From Pseudomonadota bacterium (GTDB lineage: Bacteria > Pseudomonadota > Alphaproteobacteria > Acetobacterales > Acetobacteraceae): a stretch of DNA of 8,184 bases. A program made the translations under genes and the position numbers. A model generated the notes under the pieces. It was given only the letters and a program-made list of their open reading frames with translations. It was not told the DNA's origin and ran no database searches. Shown in pieces: positions 6,813-8,184 of the stretch; position 1 is the stretch's first letter, and each line of letters opens with the position of its first letter. The stretch is taken from contig JAKBCB010000156.1 in assembly GCA_021808185.1 (NCBI GenBank), positions 1 through 8,184 on the forward strand. The letters run 5' to 3'.

Positions 6813-7241
6813 ATGTCAGGCAGCATGTTTTCCGTTGGCCGCGACTGCCAGGTGGTGGTGCTCGGTGCCTATGGCCGCGTCGATCTGACGCATGTGAGCG
6901 GGTTCGAGGCGCGGCAGATGACCGCCTCGGTCCGGGTGGACCGCATCGACGGCGTGCAGCTCGGCGCCGAACTGCCCAAAGGCTGGGATGGGCATTTCGA
7001 GCTGGAGCGCGGCAACTCGGCGGCGGAGGATTTCGTCGCGCAACTGGAGGCGGACTTCCACAACGGTCAGTCGCCGGCGCCGGGCACGCTGTATCAGTAC
7101 ATCGCCGAGTCCGATGGCTCCACCAGCACCTATCAGTACAACAACGTGGTGTTCCGCATGAGCAGTGCCGGCATATGGCGGGGCGATGCGAGCGTGAAGC
7201 AAAGGCTGGAGTTCTTTGCCAGCACGCGGGTGCGGATGTGA
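6813..7241 (+). CDS. Tail tube protein
   Basis: This 142-residue protein sits directly after the sheath gene, the standard place for the inner tube subunit. It starts MSGSMFSVGRDCQVVVLGAYGRVDL (key part FSVGRDCQVVV), followed by VSGFEARQMTASVRVDRIDG and a region GAELPKGWDGHFELERGNSA. After that come a helix (AEDFVAQLEADFHNG), a long connecting loop and strands (LYQYIAESDGSTSTYQYNNV), and a closing strand VKQRLEFFASTRVRM. The order strand, strand, helix, loop, strand with an 'xGW-G-FE-ER' block fits the tube/Hcp-like fold. Its length is normal for tube proteins (about 110-180 residues). An internal ATG at residue 5 could serve as start, but the ribosome binding site favours 6813. Its stop overlaps the GTG of the next gene (GTGA), so the downstream chaperone is probably translationally coupled to it. 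Confidence 0.82.
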   Translation: MSGSMFSVGRDCQVVVLGAYGRVDLTHVSGFEARQMTASVRVDRIDGVQLGAELPKGWDGHFELERGNSAAEDFVAQLEADFHNGQSPAPGTLYQYIAESDGSTSTYQYNNVVFRMSSAGIWRGDASVKQRLEFFASTRVRM

Positions 7242-7588
7242 CGGCGACACCTTCGGCGCGGGTGATCCACGCGGCACAGGCGGCACCCTGCGTCGCGGAT
7301 GCGCAGGGTCGCCGACTGCAACTGCGGCGATTGACGGCGCTGGACAAGCTGCGGCTGTTCAAGGCGGCGGGGCCGGTATTGGCGCAGAACCAGTCCTGGC
7401 TCGGCATGGCGGTGCTGGCGGCGAGCGTGTCCGCGATCGACGACGTGCCGGTGCCGGCCCCGGGCAACGAGGCGCAGATCGAGGCGCTGGTGGCGCGGCT
7501 GGGCGATGCGGGGATCGCGGCGGTGGGGGCCGCACTTGCCGAGGTGCTGCCGAACGCGGCCGAGGTGGCGGCCACGGCGGGAAACTGA
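7238..7588 (+). CDS. Tail assembly chaperone, zero-frame product (gpG-like)
   Basis: A 116-residue protein starts at GTG 7238, overlapping the tube stop by 4 bases (GTGA). No nearby upstream in-frame start avoids overlapping the tube gene, and the next in-frame ATG (SWLGMAV) would remove the conserved part. Residues 28-60 hold LQLRRLTALDKLRLFKAAGP and NQSWLGMAVLAASV, followed by IDDVPVPAPGNEAQIEALVARLGDAGI (key parts DDVPVP and LGD-GI). This is typical of a phage tail assembly chaperone, which binds the tape measure protein during tail assembly and is absent from the finished virion. The last two sense codons, GGA AAC, end a slippery heptamer directly before TGA 7586-7588, so a fraction of ribosomes would read on into the next frame. 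Family assignment rests on motifs and place before the tape measure gene. Confidence 0.85.
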   Translation: MTATPSARVIHAAQAAPCVADAQGRRLQLRRLTALDKLRLFKAAGPVLAQNQSWLGMAVLAASVSAIDDVPVPAPGNEAQIEALVARLGDAGIAAVGAALAEVLPNAAEVAATAGN

Positions 7589-7761
7589 GCCGGCACCCCG
7601 ATCTGGTGGACTGTCTTTACCTGGTCAGGAACGGGGTGCCGTTCGACGTGGCGTTCTGCCTGCCGCCAGAGGAGCGACTGGCGTTCGTGGTGGCACTCGG
7701 GCGACTCGATGGCCACGAGTTCGACTTTGCAGCGATGCACTGGAAGGAACGCAAGGCGTGA
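7238..7761 (+). CDS. Tail assembly chaperone, -1 frameshift fusion (gpGT-like)
   Basis: Simultaneous slippage of the GGA and AAC tRNAs on GGGAAAC (7579-7585) would shift reading one base back, so decoding continues at CTG 7585. The product is the full 116-residue chaperone plus 58 new residues, 174 in all, ending at TGA 7759-7761. The extension reads LSRHPDLVDCLYLVRNGVPF, DVAFCLPPEERLAFVVALGR, LDGHEFDFAAMHWKERKA. It has the acidic/aromatic 'GHEFDF--M-W' ending expected of gpGT-type T domains that bind tail subunits. The downstream frame has no ATG until near its end and no convincing ribosome binding site (only GTG at 7606), so frameshifting is the best explanation of how it is expressed. In lambda the gpG:gpGT ratio is critical. 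Both products are expected; the ratio cannot be read from the sequence. Confidence 0.85.
7579..7585 (+). promoter_or_regulatory. Slippery heptamer GGGAAAC (-1 programmed frameshift site)
   Basis: The site fits the X XXY YYZ rule in the correct phase: zero-frame codons GGA (7580-7582) and AAC (7583-7585), preceded by G 7579, with TGA immediately after. After a -1 slip, the pairing is GGG and AAA, and the two tRNAs keep their first two codon bases matched. Lambda's G/T site is GGGAAAG; this differs only in the last base. Confidence 0.9.
7591..7641 (+). promoter_or_regulatory. Stem-loop stimulating the frameshift
   Basis: CGGCACCCCG (7591-7600) and CGGGGTGCCG (7632-7641) are perfect 10-base complements separated by a 31-base loop. 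The stem starts 5 bases after the slippery heptamer, in the spacing range typical of structures that pause ribosomes on a -1 site. Both arms lie inside the downstream reading frame. An additional pairing between loop bases 7602-7609 and 7663-7670 could form a pseudoknot (see findings). Confidence 0.8.
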
Positions 7762-8184
7762 GCGACGGAACCGGAGCGGCGGAGGCGGGGCTGGCGTGGC
7801 TGTTGGGCGGTGGCGTGGCGGACGCGATGGCAGCGATCGAGGGCACGCTTGCCACCGTACAAAATGCCGCGACACAGGCATTTGCGGGGTTGTCGCGGGT
7901 GCAGGCGGCCGGTGCGGCAATGGCGGCGGTGCCGCCGGTGGCGCACGCGGCGGCCGAACCGGCAGAGATTGCGACGGGGACGGCATCGGAGCGGCCGGCA
8001 CAGCGCGTCACGGCACCCATGGTGTCCGTGTCGTCCGAGGCGGCGCGGGTGGCGGCGTTCGCCCCTTCCGTCGCGTCCGGCGGCGGGCCGGTGGCGCCGA
8101 CGGCACCGGCCGAGGCACCACCGCTCGGGAAAGATGTTGTCTCTGTCACGTTCGCCGCGTTTGCGCCGGCTGCGCCGCCGGTGC
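7758..8184 (+). CDS. Probable tail tape measure protein, N-terminal fragment (runs off the window)
   Basis: The frame starts at GTG 7758, overlapping the chaperone-fusion stop by 4 bases (GTGA), and stays open to the window edge (142 residues visible). It is Ala/Pro/Val-rich. Residues 1-55 look helical (GLAWLLGGGVADAMAAIEGT, LATVQNAATQAFAGLSRVQA), and residues 58-142 are low-complexity (for example PPVAHAAAEPAEIATG, and APTAPAEAPPLG). The tape measure gene normally follows the frameshifted chaperones; it sets tail length and is the chaperones' client. The visible part has no family-diagnostic motif, so the call comes from gene order and the open long frame. It could instead be a shorter Ala/Pro-rich tail protein preceding the tape measure. 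No signal peptide is seen. Confidence 0.6.
   Translation, partial: MSDGTGAAEAGLAWLLGGGVADAMAAIEGTLATVQNAATQAFAGLSRVQAAGAAMAAVPPVAHAAAEPAEIATGTASERPAQRVTAPMVSVSSEAARVAAFAPSVASGGGPVAPTAPAEAPPLGKDVVSVTFAAFAPAAPPV

Noticed and set aside
7606..7761. An independent short gene starting at GTG 7606 instead of a frameshift product
   Set aside because: No clear ribosome binding site; it would discard the first residues of the extension, whereas the in-phase slippery site plus stem explains its expression.
1..8184. CRISPR array, tRNA, insertion sequence, integrase, attachment site or defence system
   Set aside because: I saw no spaced direct repeats, cloverleaf-like sequence, transposase or integrase motifs, or accessory genes; the window is fully occupied by structural genes.

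Overview
The window is one continuous, plus-strand block of virion-structure genes from a contractile-tailed (myovirus-type) phage or prophage. The DNA is very GC-rich (around 70% by eye) and coding starts include GTG. This suggests a high-GC proteobacterial host; Acetobacteraceae or a related alphaproteobacterium is my impression, but nothing in the window fixes the host. No integrase, attachment site, tRNA, insertion sequence, CRISPR array or bacterial gene is visible, so free phage and prophage cannot be told apart.

Head module (3-3192): the 3' part of a portal protein gene (SPP1 gp6-like), a short scaffold-like gene overlapping it by 4 bases, and the major capsid protein with an inserted beta-rich domain. 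Strong GC-rich inverted repeats lie before and just after the capsid gene; the second is a perfect 12-bp stem. Neck module (3260-5165): three genes joined by 1-base stop/start overlaps. They are only partly recognisable and sit where head-completion, adaptor and tail-terminator proteins are expected.

Tail module (5205-8184): contractile tail sheath, tail tube, a pair of overlapping tail-assembly chaperone frames, and the start of a long Ala/Pro-rich gene, probably the tape measure, that runs off the window. The two chaperone frames carry a textbook -1 programmed frameshift signal. A GGGAAAC heptamer in the correct phase lies directly before the zero-frame TGA, and 5 nt further on there is a perfect 10-bp stem. 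The short product (116 aa) and the fusion (174 aa) correspond to the lambda gpG/gpGT pair, though the proteins themselves are different.

How the genes work together: the portal nucleates the procapsid, the scaffold and capsid proteins build it, and the neck proteins close the portal and join the tail. The chaperones load the tape measure, around which the tube and then the sheath polymerise. Close spacing and start/stop overlaps suggest one late transcript with translational coupling. No promoter is recognisable. Long reverse-strand open frames are GC-driven shadows. Every intergenic gap is under about 110 bases, so no gene-free stretch exceeds 300 bases.
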